Origin: Flavobacteriales bacterium
GTDB lineage: Bacteria > Bacteroidota > Bacteroidia > Flavobacteriales > PHOS-HE28
DNA: 50,773 nucleotides
NCBI GenBank assembly: GCA_008016945.1
Contig: SSGN01000120.1
Coordinates: 1-50,773 of the forward strand
Reading direction: 5' to 3'
Part shown: one piece after another, positions 16,794 through 25,087 of the stretch
Position numbering within the stretch: position 1 is the stretch's first letter
Layout of the letters: every line of letters starts with the position of its first letter
Notes under the pieces: generated by a model
What the model was told of the DNA's origin: nothing
Seen by the model: the letters and a program-made list of their open reading frames with translations, nothing else
Database searches by the model: none
Position numbers and translations under genes: made by a program

Positions 16794-17519
16794 ATGCGTG
16801 TTCTGGTAGTGAAAGAAGTAAGGGGCTTCCTGGGCTCCCTGATCGGCCAGGTGGTGGTGGTGGTGTTCCTGCTGCTCACCGGCCTGTTCCTTTGGGTGTT
16901 CCCCAACAACATCCTGGACACGGGCTATGCCGATCTGAGCCCGCTCTTCTTCATCGCCCCGTGGGTTTTCCTTTTCCTGGCACCTGCGGTGACCATGCGC
17001 AGTTTCAGTGAGGAGCGCCGCACCGGCACCATCGAACTGCTCCTCACCAAGCCCCTCACCGAGATGCAATTGGTGTTGGCCAAGTACATCGCTGCGGTGA
17101 TCCTGGTGGTCTTCGCCTTGCTGCCCACCCTGCTCTACTGGTACAGCCTGCACGAATTGGCGATGCCGAAGGGCAACCTGGATACCGGGGGCATCATCGG
17201 ATCGTACATCGGCTTGTTGCTCCTGGCGTGCTGCTTCGCGGCCATCGGCGTGTTCGCCTCCTCCATCACCGAGAATCAGGTGGTGGCGTTCATGATCGCG
17301 GTGTTCCTCTGCTTCTTCCTCTACCTGGGCTTCGACCTGGTGGCCAGCTTCGATGCCTTCGGTGTGCTCGAAGGCCCGATCAAGTCCATCGGCATCCAGG
17401 ACCATTACATGAGCCTGAGCCGTGGTGTGGTGGACCTGCGCGATGTGCTCTACTTCCTGGGTGCGATCGCCATCTTCCTGCTGCTCACACGCACTGCGCT
17501 CCAAAGCCGACGCTGGTAG
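16794..17519 (+). CDS. gldF: gliding motility ABC transporter permease GldF
   Basis: This is a 241-residue ABC-2-type permease with six hydrophobic segments. Near the N-terminus is MRVLVVKEVRGFLGSLIGQV. The hallmark cytoplasmic motif FSEERRTGTIELLLTKPL (about residues 70-87) is typical of GldF/NosY-like permeases. GldF works with GldG and the ATPase GldA in a membrane complex needed for gliding and type IX secretion-associated motility in Bacteroidota. gldA is not in this window. The stop at 17519 is one base before the gldG ATG, so the two are co-transcribed. Confidence 0.92.
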   Translation: MRVLVVKEVRGFLGSLIGQVVVVVFLLLTGLFLWVFPNNILDTGYADLSPLFFIAPWVFLFLAPAVTMRSFSEERRTGTIELLLTKPLTEMQLVLAKYIAAVILVVFALLPTLLYWYSLHELAMPKGNLDTGGIIGSYIGLLLLACCFAAIGVFASSITENQVVAFMIAVFLCFFLYLGFDLVASFDAFGVLEGPIKSIGIQDHYMSLSRGVVDLRDVLYFLGAIAIFLLLTRTALQSRRW

Positions 17520-17520
17520 A

Positions 17521-19254
17521 ATGAAGAAGCGCAGTCCACGCACCGGAGACCTGCTTGAACTCCTGATGGGCCTGGCCATCGTGGGCCTGGTGCTGTTCAT
17601 CGGCTCCTTCGCGCGGTTACGGGCCGACCTCACCAATGAAAAACGATACACCCTGACCCCGGCCACCAAGCAGATGCTGGAGGAGCTGCCCGATGTGGTG
17701 TACGTGAAGGTGTACCTGACCGGCGAACTGCCCGCGGACCTGCAACGCTTCTCCCGCACCATCCGTGACCTGCTCGATGAGATGCGTGTGGTGCAACCCG
17801 ATAAGGTGCAGTACAGCTTCATCGACCCCAGCGAGAGCCCGGACGAGAAAACGCGCAAGGAGACCTATGACCAATTGCAGAAGGAGGGCCTCCAGTACAG
17901 CAGCATCCGCATGCGCGACAAGGAGAGCTTCAGCGAACGCATCGTGTTCCCCGGTGCCTTGGTGACCTTCCGCGACAAGACCGTACCCGTGCAGCTGCTG
18001 AAGACGCAGTTCCGCACTCCCGATGCCGACATCGTGAACCGCTCCATCAATAACCTGGAGTATGAACTGGCCAGTGCCTTCCGCCAGAGCACACAACGGG
18101 AGAAAGCCCGGGTCGCGTTCCTGGAGGGCCATGGCGAACTGCGCGACATGGAGGTGGCCGACATCACCCAGGCCCTGAAGGAACTGTACGAGGTGAAGCA
18201 CGTGCGCCTCGATGAGCAACTGGACGCCCTGAGCCACAAGGTGCCCAACATGTCGTACCGGTTGAACGACTACGACGCCATCATCGTGGCCAAACCCGAC
18301 AGCGCCTTCAGCCCGCGCAGCGCGTACATCCTGGATCAGTTCATCATGAACGGAGGGAAGGCCCTCTGGCTCATCGACCCGATGAACGCCAACCTCGACA
18401 GCCTACGCAAGAACCAGTTCTCCATCGCCGTGGCCAAGGACCTTGGGCTGGACGAGTTGTTCTTCACCTATGGGGTCCGCCTGAACAAGGACCTGGTGCT
18501 GGATCGGAGTTGCGCCCCGATCGAACTGTACACGCAGCCGTACGGGAACCAACGCAAGTTGGAGCGGTTCCCGTGGTACTGGGAGCCGGTGTCGATCCCC
18601 CAAAGCACGCATCCCATCGTGAGCAATATCGACCCGGTGCATCTGCGTTTCGCCAGCAGCCTGGACACCATTGCCGCAGATAGCATCACCAAGACCATCC
18701 TGCTCACCAGCTCTCCCGCCTCATTGGCCCAGCGGAACCCGGTGCGCGTGAGCCTCAACGTGGTGGAGATACCCCCACCCTTCGAGCGCCAGAGCACCCC
18801 CCACATGCCTTTGGCGGTACTCCTGGAAGGCAAGTTCCGATCCGCCTTCATGGACCGGCTGCCCGCGGAATTCATCAACGATCCCGCCGTGGGCTACCGC
18901 GAGTTCGGAAAACGCACCGCCCAGATCGTGATCGGCGACGGCGATGTGATCGGCAACCGGGTGGATCAAGCGCAGGGCATGTTCTACACCCTGGGCTTCG
19001 ACCGCTACGCCAACGCCAAGATCTATGGCAACCGCGAGCTGATCGTGAACGCCATGAACTACTTACTCGATGATCGCAGCCTGATCAGCATCCGCTCGCG
19101 CACCATCACCTTGCGCCAACTCGACCCCGAGCGGATCGTGGTGGACCGGTCGCGCTGGCAATTGTTCAACACGGCCGTACCGGTGATCCTCGCGTTGATC
19201 TTCGGAGCGCTGTACCAAACCCTACGTCGGCGGAAGGCCACACGCCCCTCATGA
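17521..19254 (+). CDS. gldG: gliding motility ABC-associated protein GldG
   Basis: This is a 577-residue protein with one N-terminal TM (about 15-31) and one near the C-terminus (about 548-566). A long extracytoplasmic domain of the GldG/IFT52-like ABC-auxiliary family lies between them. Family-typical segments visible are LTNEKRYTLTPATKQMLEEL, YDAIIVAKPDSAFS, and KALWLIDPMNANLDS. It partners GldF and GldA. ATG 17521 directly follows the gldF stop. Its last four bases (ATGA) overlap the next gene. The final residues are basic (RRRKATRPS), consistent with a cytoplasmic tail. Confidence 0.92.
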   Translation: MKKRSPRTGDLLELLMGLAIVGLVLFIGSFARLRADLTNEKRYTLTPATKQMLEELPDVVYVKVYLTGELPADLQRFSRTIRDLLDEMRVVQPDKVQYSFIDPSESPDEKTRKETYDQLQKEGLQYSSIRMRDKESFSERIVFPGALVTFRDKTVPVQLLKTQFRTPDADIVNRSINNLEYELASAFRQSTQREKARVAFLEGHGELRDMEVADITQALKELYEVKHVRLDEQLDALSHKVPNMSYRLNDYDAIIVAKPDSAFSPRSAYILDQFIMNGGKALWLIDPMNANLDSLRKNQFSIAVAKDLGLDELFFTYGVRLNKDLVLDRSCAPIELYTQPYGNQRKLERFPWYWEPVSIPQSTHPIVSNIDPVHLRFASSLDTIAADSITKTILLTSSPASLAQRNPVRVSLNVVEIPPPFERQSTPHMPLAVLLEGKFRSAFMDRLPAEFINDPAVGYREFGKRTAQIVIGDGDVIGNRVDQAQGMFYTLGFDRYANAKIYGNRELIVNAMNYLLDDRSLISIRSRTITLRQLDPERIVVDRSRWQLFNTAVPVILALIFGALYQTLRRRKATRPS

Positions 19255-20264
19255 ACCGAAGGATCATCCTCCTACTGGTGCTGGTGGTACTGGGCGGCGC
19301 AGCCTGGTGGCTGGTCCGCAACGATGCGCCCACCACCCTGGACCGCCCGCTGAGCGACTTCGCCGTGCCCGATACCGCCGGGGTCACGCGTATCCACATC
19401 TCCGACACCAAGGGCGGTGCCAGCGTGGACCTCAAACGCACCCCGCGCGGCTGGATCCTCAATGACACCTACGACGCCAAGCAGGCCGAGGTGGACCTGT
19501 TGCTGCGCACCTTCAAACGCGTGGAGGTGAAGAGCCCCGTGCCCAGCTCCCTACAACCCAAGACCCTGCGCGTGATGGCCGCCATGGCCAAGAAAGTGGA
19601 GATCTACGAGGGAGGCTCCAAACCTTCCAAGATCTGGATCGTGGGGCACGGCACCAAGGACCACTTCGGCACCTTCATGCTCCTGGAAAAACCCGGCATC
19701 GGCCGCAGCAACGCCCCCTTCATCGTGGGCATGGGGGGCTTCACCGGCATCCTCACCACCCGCTTCCACACCAAGGTGGACCACCTGCGCAGCGCCCATT
19801 TCTTCGGTCTGGCCGACATGCGCGACCTGGCCTCGGTGAAACTGGAGACCCCAGCCGCCCCGAACAACGGCTACACCATTGAGCAGGATGCCGAGGGCCA
19901 CTATAGCCTGAAGGACTTCCGAGGCAACCCCGCCCCTTTCGACACCATCCTCGTGGCCGGTGCGGTACTGCCCCTTAAACAGACCTACTTCGAGTCCATT
20001 GAGCGCTTGCCTCCCTCCTCCCGTGACTCGCTCCTGAACAGCCCGCCCAACCACCTGCTGGCGATCACCGAACGCAACGGGAAGGTGACCCGTGCGAAGA
20101 TCTGGTTCAGACCCTACAAAGGTGCGGAACCCGCCTTTGGCGAACCACGCCCTCTCTACGACCCCGTGTACATGGACGCCTTGGTGCAAGACACCCTGCA
20201 CGTACAGATGCAACGACCGGCCTTGGAGCGGATCCTTCAGCCCATAAGCGCTTTCAGGCCCTGA
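19251..20264 (+). CDS. DUF4340-like membrane-anchored protein coupled to gldFG
   Basis: This is a 337-residue protein. An N-terminal membrane anchor (residues 4-22, IILLLVLVVLGGAAWWLV) is followed by a periplasmic beta-rich domain. The segments VTRIHISDTKGGASVDLKR and GWILNDTYDAKQAEVDLLL resemble DUF4340 proteins, which elsewhere sit beside GldG-like ABC auxiliary genes. Its ATG overlaps the gldG stop by 4 bp, so its synthesis is tied to GldG. That suggests it belongs to the same envelope complex (inference). The biochemical role is unknown. Confidence 0.78.
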   Translation: MNRRIILLLVLVVLGGAAWWLVRNDAPTTLDRPLSDFAVPDTAGVTRIHISDTKGGASVDLKRTPRGWILNDTYDAKQAEVDLLLRTFKRVEVKSPVPSSLQPKTLRVMAAMAKKVEIYEGGSKPSKIWIVGHGTKDHFGTFMLLEKPGIGRSNAPFIVGMGGFTGILTTRFHTKVDHLRSAHFFGLADMRDLASVKLETPAAPNNGYTIEQDAEGHYSLKDFRGNPAPFDTILVAGAVLPLKQTYFESIERLPPSSRDSLLNSPPNHLLAITERNGKVTRAKIWFRPYKGAEPAFGEPRPLYDPVYMDALVQDTLHVQMQRPALERILQPISAFRP

Positions 20265-20278
20265 ACCAGCAGCAGGCC

Positions 20279-20371
20279 TTGTGGAAAACCCCCCTTGGCT
20301 GTTGATAAGTGCACCGGAGCCCACATGGCCCCCCGGCTAACTTTGACCCACTTATAAAACGCCTTCCACAA
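20279..20371. promoter_or_regulatory. dnaN promoter region with DnaA-box-like sites
   Basis: A -7 box TAACTTTG lies at 20338-20345, 29 bases before dnaN. TGTGGAAAA at 20280-20288 is the complement of TTTTCCACA, which fits the DnaA-box pattern TTWTNCACA. TGTTGATAA at 20300-20308 is one mismatch from a DnaA box. TTGTGGAA (20279-20286) and TTCCACAA (20364-20371) form an inverted repeat around the promoter. Confidence 0.4.
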
Positions 20372-20374
20372 CCG

Positions 20375-21496
20375 ATGAAATTCATCGTTTCCAGCACCGC
20401 CCTGCTCAAGCAACTACAGCTTCTTCAAGGCGTGCTCGCCAGCAGCAATACGCTCCCTATCCTGGACAACTTCCTGTTCGATATCGATGGGAAGCAACTG
20501 ACCATCACGGCCAGCGATCTGGAAACCACCATCACCGCCTCGCTCGCCGTGGAAGCCAAGGACAAAGGCACCGTGGCCATTCCCGCTCGCCTGTTGCTGG
20601 ACACCCTTAAAGCCTTTCCGGAGCAGCCGCTCACCTTCAGCGTGGATCCCAAGCACTTCGGTGTGGAGATCAACAGCGACCAAGGCAAGTACAAGATGAC
20701 CGGCTTCAACGGCGCCGAATTCCCGCGGAGCCCGCAGCTGGAGGATGCCGCCACCATGAGCCTGCCCGCTGGCACCCTGGCCACCGCCATCAACAAGACC
20801 ATCTTCGCCACCGGCAACGATGATCTGCGCCCGGTGATGAGCGGTATCTTCTTCGAGATGACCGAGGACGATGTGCGTTTCGTGGCCACCGATGCCCACA
20901 AGCTGGTGCGTTACAAACGCACCGATCTGAAGGCTCCGAAGACCGCCTCGTTCATCGTACCCAAGAAGCCGCTGAACCTGCTGAAGAACACCTTGGCCAG
21001 CACCAACGCCGAGGTCACCGTGGAGTTCAACGAGAACAACGCCGCCTTCCGCTTCGACAACACCGTGCTCGTATGCCGGCTGATCGATGGCAAGTACCCG
21101 AACTACGAGGCGGTGATCCCCAAGACCAACCCGAACAAACTCACCATCGACCGGGCCGCCTTCCTGAGCTCGATCCGCCGTGTGGCCATCTTCGCCAACA
21201 AGACCACGCACCAGGTGCGCCTACACATCAACGGCAGCCAGCTCACGGTGAGCGCCGAGGACCTGGATTTCGCCAACGAGGCCAACGAGAAACTCACCTG
21301 CGCCTATGAAGGTGATGAGATCCTGATCGGTTTCAACTCGCGGTTCCTGATGGATATGCTCAACAACATCAGCACGGAGCATGTGGTGCTGGAGATGAGC
21401 GCACCCAATCGGGCCGGCATCCTGCTCCCGGGCGAGGCCGGTGAACCCGGCGAGGACGTGTTGATGCTGGTGATGCCCGTGATGCTCAACAACTGA
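20375..21496 (+). CDS. dnaN: DNA polymerase III beta sliding clamp
   Basis: This is a 373-residue protein, the usual length for Bacteroidota beta clamps. It starts MKFIVSSTALLKQLQLLQGV and shows the conserved LPILDNFLFDI, the second-domain phrase FATGNDDLRPVMSGIFFE, ATDAHKLVRYKR, and the C-terminal MLVMPVMLNN. The last contributes to the hydrophobic pocket that binds polymerase and other clamp clients. It acts in the cytosol as a ring-shaped dimer on DNA. It follows the gldFG operon after a 110-bp promoter region and is followed four bases later by the META-domain gene. Confidence 0.98.
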   Translation: MKFIVSSTALLKQLQLLQGVLASSNTLPILDNFLFDIDGKQLTITASDLETTITASLAVEAKDKGTVAIPARLLLDTLKAFPEQPLTFSVDPKHFGVEINSDQGKYKMTGFNGAEFPRSPQLEDAATMSLPAGTLATAINKTIFATGNDDLRPVMSGIFFEMTEDDVRFVATDAHKLVRYKRTDLKAPKTASFIVPKKPLNLLKNTLASTNAEVTVEFNENNAAFRFDNTVLVCRLIDGKYPNYEAVIPKTNPNKLTIDRAAFLSSIRRVAIFANKTTHQVRLHINGSQLTVSAEDLDFANEANEKLTCAYEGDEILIGFNSRFLMDMLNNISTEHVVLEMSAPNRAGILLPGEAGEPGEDVLMLVMPVMLNN

Positions 21497-21500
21497 CCCC

Positions 21501-21932
21501 ATGAAACACCTCTTGCTCGGAACCCTCTTGTTCACCACGTTGAGCGCGGAGAAGTGCAATTCGGACAAAGTCGGAGGCGCTGGCCAACTGGCCAACATCA
21601 TGGACAGCAAGTGGGTACTTCAGACCCTCGCCGGCAACGCCATCACCATGCCCGAGGGCATGTCCGCCCCGTGGCTCAAACTGGGCAAGGATGGTAATGC
21701 CGTGGAGGGGAACGGCGGATGCAACAACCTGATGGGCTCCTTTTCCTTGGATGGCGACAAGCTCTCCTTCCCCGGCGGTGTGGCCTCCACCAAGAAGTAC
21801 TGCGAGGGGTCCATGGCCACGGAGAACGCCTTTCTGGGTGCGCTGAAACGGGTGGACCAATTCAAGCTCGACGGTGGCGTACTGACGCTGATCGGCGCAG
21901 GCCAGGAGCTCGCCACCTTGAAGGGAGAGTGA
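21501..21932 (+). CDS. META-domain (HslJ-like) exported protein
   Basis: This is a 143-residue protein. The N-terminal hydrophobic segment (LLLGTLLFTTLSA) looks like a signal peptide. A cysteine at residue 19 could be lipidated, but the preceding residues are not a clean lipobox. The META/DUF306 signature follows: KWVLQTLAGN, then GNGGCNNLMGSFSLDGDKL, then ENAFLGALKRVDQFKLDGGVLTL. HslJ-family proteins are small envelope proteins linked to stress tolerance in other bacteria; the molecular function is unknown. Its ATG lies four bases after the dnaN stop, so it probably shares that transcript. The 129-bp gap after it (21933-22061) shows nothing recognisable. Confidence 0.8.
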   Translation: MKHLLLGTLLFTTLSAEKCNSDKVGGAGQLANIMDSKWVLQTLAGNAITMPEGMSAPWLKLGKDGNAVEGNGGCNNLMGSFSLDGDKLSFPGGVASTKKYCEGSMATENAFLGALKRVDQFKLDGGVLTLIGAGQELATLKGE

Positions 21933-22061
21933 TCCCCGGCTCCCACTGGTCCGGGCCTTCCGATCACTCCTTCACCGCCTTCCTTCGGCCTTCCTCATAC
22001 CATCTGAACCTTAGCAACGGGTCCTTCCCATCGCTGGTCCATGCCTCCATGCGAAAGGGAT

Positions 22062-24071
22062 TCAAAGCACCGTGACCTCGGTACGCCGGTTCAACGCGCG
22101 CCCGGCCTCGGTGTCGTTGGTGGCCACGGGATTCGTTTCCCCATAGCCCTTGGCGGTGATCCGTGCCCCATCGACACCTTGCGCCACCACATGATCACGT
22201 ACGGCATTGGCACGTTGCTGGCTCAGGGTGAGGTTCGCCGCATCGGCACCCACGTTGTCGGTATGGCCGCCCAGCTCGATCCGCAAGGTGGGATTGGCCT
22301 TCATCAGCTTCACCAGCTTGTCCAGCTCCGCATTGGAGGTCGGCAGTAACTCGTAGCTGGCGGTATTGAAGAAGATGTTGCGCAGGGCGATGGTGCTTCC
22401 CGTGGCGAGCTTGCCGAGGGGAACGTCCAACGACAACGGTTCCTTGAGGTCGCCTTCGGCCACATCGTAGTTCTCCGAATAGAACAGGTATCCATCGGCC
22501 GTGGCATTGAGGGCATAGCTCCGACCGGCCGGTAGGCACACGAGGAACTCCCCGCTCTTCGGATCGCTATACGCTCCGGTAGCGAGGTTGCCCGTCCTCA
22601 GGTCGAAGAGCTGGACATCGGCCTCCACGGGAGCTTGGGTGGCCGCATCGAACACCTTGCCGCGTATGTACGACACCGCCAGTGGTCGGGCCTCCTCGTA
22701 CAATGGGAAACTGTACAGGTCCAGGTCGCCTTCACCACCGGCCCTGTCGCTGGCGAAGTAGGCCAGCCGGCCGATTGCATCCACCAGGATGCTGTTCTCG
22801 TCGGCGCTGGTGTTGATCGGATAGCCCAGGTTGAGGGCGGGCCCCCAACTGCCATCATCCTGCTTGCGGCTCATGAAGATGTCGAGGCCACCGAAGCCGG
22901 GATGCCCGTTGCTGCTGAAGTAGAGCGTGTGGCCATCGGGATGGATCTGCACGCTCTCTTCCTGGTACGGTGTGTTCACCTGATCGCCCAGCTTCACCGG
23001 CTTGCTCCACGTGCCATCATCGGCCATGGTGGTGGTCCAGATGTCCATGCTCTTGATGCCATCGCGCGCCACGGAACCACGGATGTAGTACAAGGTGCGG
23101 CCATCGCTGGCCAGGCTGGGCTGGGTTTCCCAGTGGCTGCTGTTCACCGGGGTGCCCAAGTTCTGCGGTACGCCCCAGCGGTCGCCCACACGCCGACTGA
23201 TGAAGAGGTCGCAGCTGCCTTCGCCGGAAAGCGAACCGCCATACGTACCATCTTCCAAGGCACATTTGGTGAAGATCAGGAAGCGGCCATCGGGCGAGAG
23301 CGTTCCGGCCCCTTCGTTGAAGGCGCGCGTGTTGACCACCGGCAGCGGGATGGCGGCTTTCCAGTTGCCCTCGAGGTCGCGACGGCTCACGTAGAAATCC
23401 TCCTGCATGCCGTACACGGGGATCTCGGGAGCCTTCACCCGCCGGGTGAACATCAGGGTGCCATCGTCGGCGGTGATGCACGGGTAGTACTCGGGGTCGG
23501 CACTGTTCACGTTGGGGCCCAGGTTCTTCGGCTCGAACGGCACCGGCTGCTGGATGGCCCGCGCGGCGAACTCGCAGTTGCGGACGCCCAGTCGGGCGCG
23601 GGCCTTGCGTTGCGGCTCCTGCTCCTGCTTCAGGTATGCTTCGTAGTTGCGCTGAGCCTCGGCGTATTGGCCGGAAAGGAACTCCAGGTCGGCCAGGTGC
23701 AGCCGTGCCACGGGGAAGAACTCCGGGTCGATGGCCATCACCTCACGGTAGCGCGTCATGGCCACCTCGTGCTTCCCGTTCCGTTCGGCGATATCGGCCA
23801 GCATGATCCGTGGTTCGATGAACCGCGGATCCGCCTCCGCAGCCTTGGTGAATTCGCTCTCGGCACAGGCCCAGTTGCGCAAGCCCATGCAGCTGTTCCC
23901 GCTTTCGTAGCGTTTGATGGCCCCTTTGTCCGTGGTGGTGTATTTGGCGGGCTGGGAAACGGCGAGTAGCGAGTAGCCCGCGGCGACCATAAGCCCGAGC
24001 ATCCTCAGGGCTTTCATTCGCCACCCGCCGTGCAGGGATCGTGCGTTGGCGCTCGTTGATCGCAGCTTCAT
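22062..24071 (-). CDS. PorE-like OmpA-family protein (TPR, beta-propeller, CRD, OmpA)
   Basis: This is a 669-residue protein. The signal peptide is likely at residues 19-40 (MKALRMLGLMVAAGYSLLAVSQ). If so, translation may really begin at ATG 24017, although ATG 24071 overlaps the queE stop by 4 bp. Domain order is TPR-like helices (~50-165), then PD40/WD40-type propeller blades (~175-455; GAGTLSPDGRFLIFT, PDGHTLYFSSNGHPGFGGLD). A CarboxypepD_reg domain (~465-545) and an OmpA domain (~555-669) with GGHTDNVGAD and NLTLSQQRANAV follow. This order matches PorE, the peptidoglycan-anchoring component of the type IX secretion system, but related paralogues share it. It probably links the outer membrane to peptidoglycan. 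Confidence 0.85.
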   Translation of the reverse strand: MKLRSTSANARSLHGGWRMKALRMLGLMVAAGYSLLAVSQPAKYTTTDKGAIKRYESGNSCMGLRNWACAESEFTKAAEADPRFIEPRIMLADIAERNGKHEVAMTRYREVMAIDPEFFPVARLHLADLEFLSGQYAEAQRNYEAYLKQEQEPQRKARARLGVRNCEFAARAIQQPVPFEPKNLGPNVNSADPEYYPCITADDGTLMFTRRVKAPEIPVYGMQEDFYVSRRDLEGNWKAAIPLPVVNTRAFNEGAGTLSPDGRFLIFTKCALEDGTYGGSLSGEGSCDLFISRRVGDRWGVPQNLGTPVNSSHWETQPSLASDGRTLYYIRGSVARDGIKSMDIWTTTMADDGTWSKPVKLGDQVNTPYQEESVQIHPDGHTLYFSSNGHPGFGGLDIFMSRKQDDGSWGPALNLGYPINTSADENSILVDAIGRLAYFASDRAGGEGDLDLYSFPLYEEARPLAVSYIRGKVFDAATQAPVEADVQLFDLRTGNLATGAYSDPKSGEFLVCLPAGRSYALNATADGYLFYSENYDVAEGDLKEPLSLDVPLGKLATGSTIALRNIFFNTASYELLPTSNAELDKLVKLMKANPTLRIELGGHTDNVGADAANLTLSQQRANAVRDHVVAQGVDGARITAKGYGETNPVATNDTEAGRALNRRTEVTVL

Positions 24072-24670
24072 GGAATATTCAGGTACTTATGGGTTTGAAG
24101 TGAAACCCGCCACCGCGGGTTCTCCTTCACGAAGTCCACGATCAGCGGCATGATGGTCTCGCGCTTGGACCATTCCGGTTGCAGCAACAAAGTGCAATCG
24201 GCCTTGAGGCCCAAGGTGTGCTCCTGGGCCCATCGCAGGTCGTGTTGGTTATAGACGATCACCTTGAGCTCATCGGCCAGCGCATGGATACCCGGCCATG
24301 GGGCTTTGAATTTCTTCGGACTGAAGCAGATATGATGCCACGTTCCGGTGATCGGGTGGGTGCCGCTGGTTTCGATATGGGTCCGGAATCCGGCTTCACG
24401 CAGTGCCTTGGTCAACGGCCCCAGGTCGTGCATGGCCGGTTCGCCTCCGGTGATCACGGCGATGCGCGCCGGGAATGCGCTGGCTTCTTCCACGATCGCT
24501 TCCACCGTACGCTTCGGGTGCGCCTCGGCGTCCCAACTCTCCTTCACATCACACCAGGTACATCCCACATCGCAACCGCCAAGCCGGATGAAGTACGCCG
24601 CCTGTCCGGCGAACATCCCCTCACCTTGCAGGGTGTAGAAGGCTTCCATGACGGGCAGTGCGGTGGACAT
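24068..24670 (-). CDS. queE: 7-carboxy-7-deazaguanine synthase QueE
   Basis: This is a 200-residue radical SAM enzyme that converts 6-carboxytetrahydropterin to 7-carboxy-7-deazaguanine in queuosine synthesis. It has the substrate-binding start FYTLQGEGMFAGQAAYFIRL. The iron-sulfur motif is GGCDVGCTWC (C33, C37, C40), and ITGGEPAM is the SAM-binding GGE motif. HIETSGT and LQPEWSK follow, as expected. ATG 24670 is four bases after a GTTCTTTG box, which excludes longer starts. Its stop overlaps the OmpA-like gene by ATGA. Other queuosine genes are not in the window. Confidence 0.93.
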   Translation of the reverse strand: MSTALPVMEAFYTLQGEGMFAGQAAYFIRLGGCDVGCTWCDVKESWDAEAHPKRTVEAIVEEASAFPARIAVITGGEPAMHDLGPLTKALREAGFRTHIETSGTHPITGTWHHICFSPKKFKAPWPGIHALADELKVIVYNQHDLRWAQEHTLGLKADCTLLLQPEWSKRETIMPLIVDFVKENPRWRVSLQTHKYLNIP

Positions 24671-24674
24671 GGCG

Positions 24675-24682
24675 CAAAGAAC
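24675..24682 (-). promoter_or_regulatory. -7 promoter box GTTCTTTG
   Basis: The box ends four bases before the queE ATG and predicts a leaderless queE-OmpA transcript. Confidence 0.5.
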
Positions 24683-24775
24683 GGGAATGCCGGGCGGTGT
24701 TGGTGCGCTACCTGGCGTTGCGCGCCGTTCCGGGCATGGGGCCCTTTTTCCCGACCCACCTGGGGAGAAATGAAA

Positions 24776-24961
24776 AGCCCACACAGGGCCGACTCATAGA
24801 ACCCATGAAGATCACATGGGCGGGATCGCGATGATGGCTTCCGTAATCCTCCTGTCCCCGAAGGGAAGCACCCGAAGGTGCCTGAGGCCCGCCGTACACC
24901 ATCGAGGATGCGATCCCTGATGGAAATTGTTGGTTCCGATGAGCAATGGCCTGTGTGGGCT
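24776..24961 (-). ncRNA. structured small RNA, 6S-like topology, family unproven
   Basis: Minus-strand evidence: a closing stem 24776-24790/24948-24961 (14 pairs, one bulge) continues with 24793-24797/24939-24943. A 3'-side hairpin is 24802-24807/24815-24820. An apical arm is 24822-24829/24910-24917 and 24833-24837/24899-24903. At its tip two hairpins have UUCG loops when read on the minus strand: 24868-24872/24877-24881 and 24855-24858/24863-24866. The closing stem is followed by a U-rich run (24764-24776), as in an intrinsic terminator. A promoter is upstream (25029-25059), giving a transcript of about 255 nt. A long rod with a small hairpin on the 3' side of a central bubble recalls 6S RNA, but I see no decisive signature. 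Confidence 0.5.
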
Positions 24962-25028
24962 CCGCGTTGACGGCCGTTCACCGGCCGATGGATGCTTGAC
25001 AGGGGGAGCAGAAAGAACGTTTACGGTA

Positions 25029-25059
25029 CGAAGATAATCCAGTACGCCGCCGTTTCCAA
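25029..25059 (-). promoter_or_regulatory. promoter for the small RNA: TTGG and TATCTTCG, 19 bp apart
   Basis: On the minus strand TTGG (25056-25059) and TATCTTCG (25029-25036) are separated by 19 bp. This is the spacing expected for Bacteroidota -33/-7 elements. The rest of 24671-25087 outside the RNA shows only a short hairpin at 24971-24987. Confidence 0.45.
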
Positions 25060-25087
25060 CGGATCGTGGAAAAGTGACGCGCTACGC

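Noticed and set aside
20265..20374. Calling this region oriC
   Set aside because: Only one good DnaA-box match and no AT-rich unwinding region; GC skew cannot be judged from the window.
24671..24784. Longer N-terminus for QueE (start at 24784)
   Set aside because: It would run through the GTTCTTTG box; family similarity starts right after ATG 24670.
24776..24961. SRP RNA, RNase P RNA or tmRNA
   Set aside because: No GGAAG...AGCA SRP loop in a proper context, no GAGGAAAGUCC RNase P motif, and no CCA end or tag frame for tmRNA.
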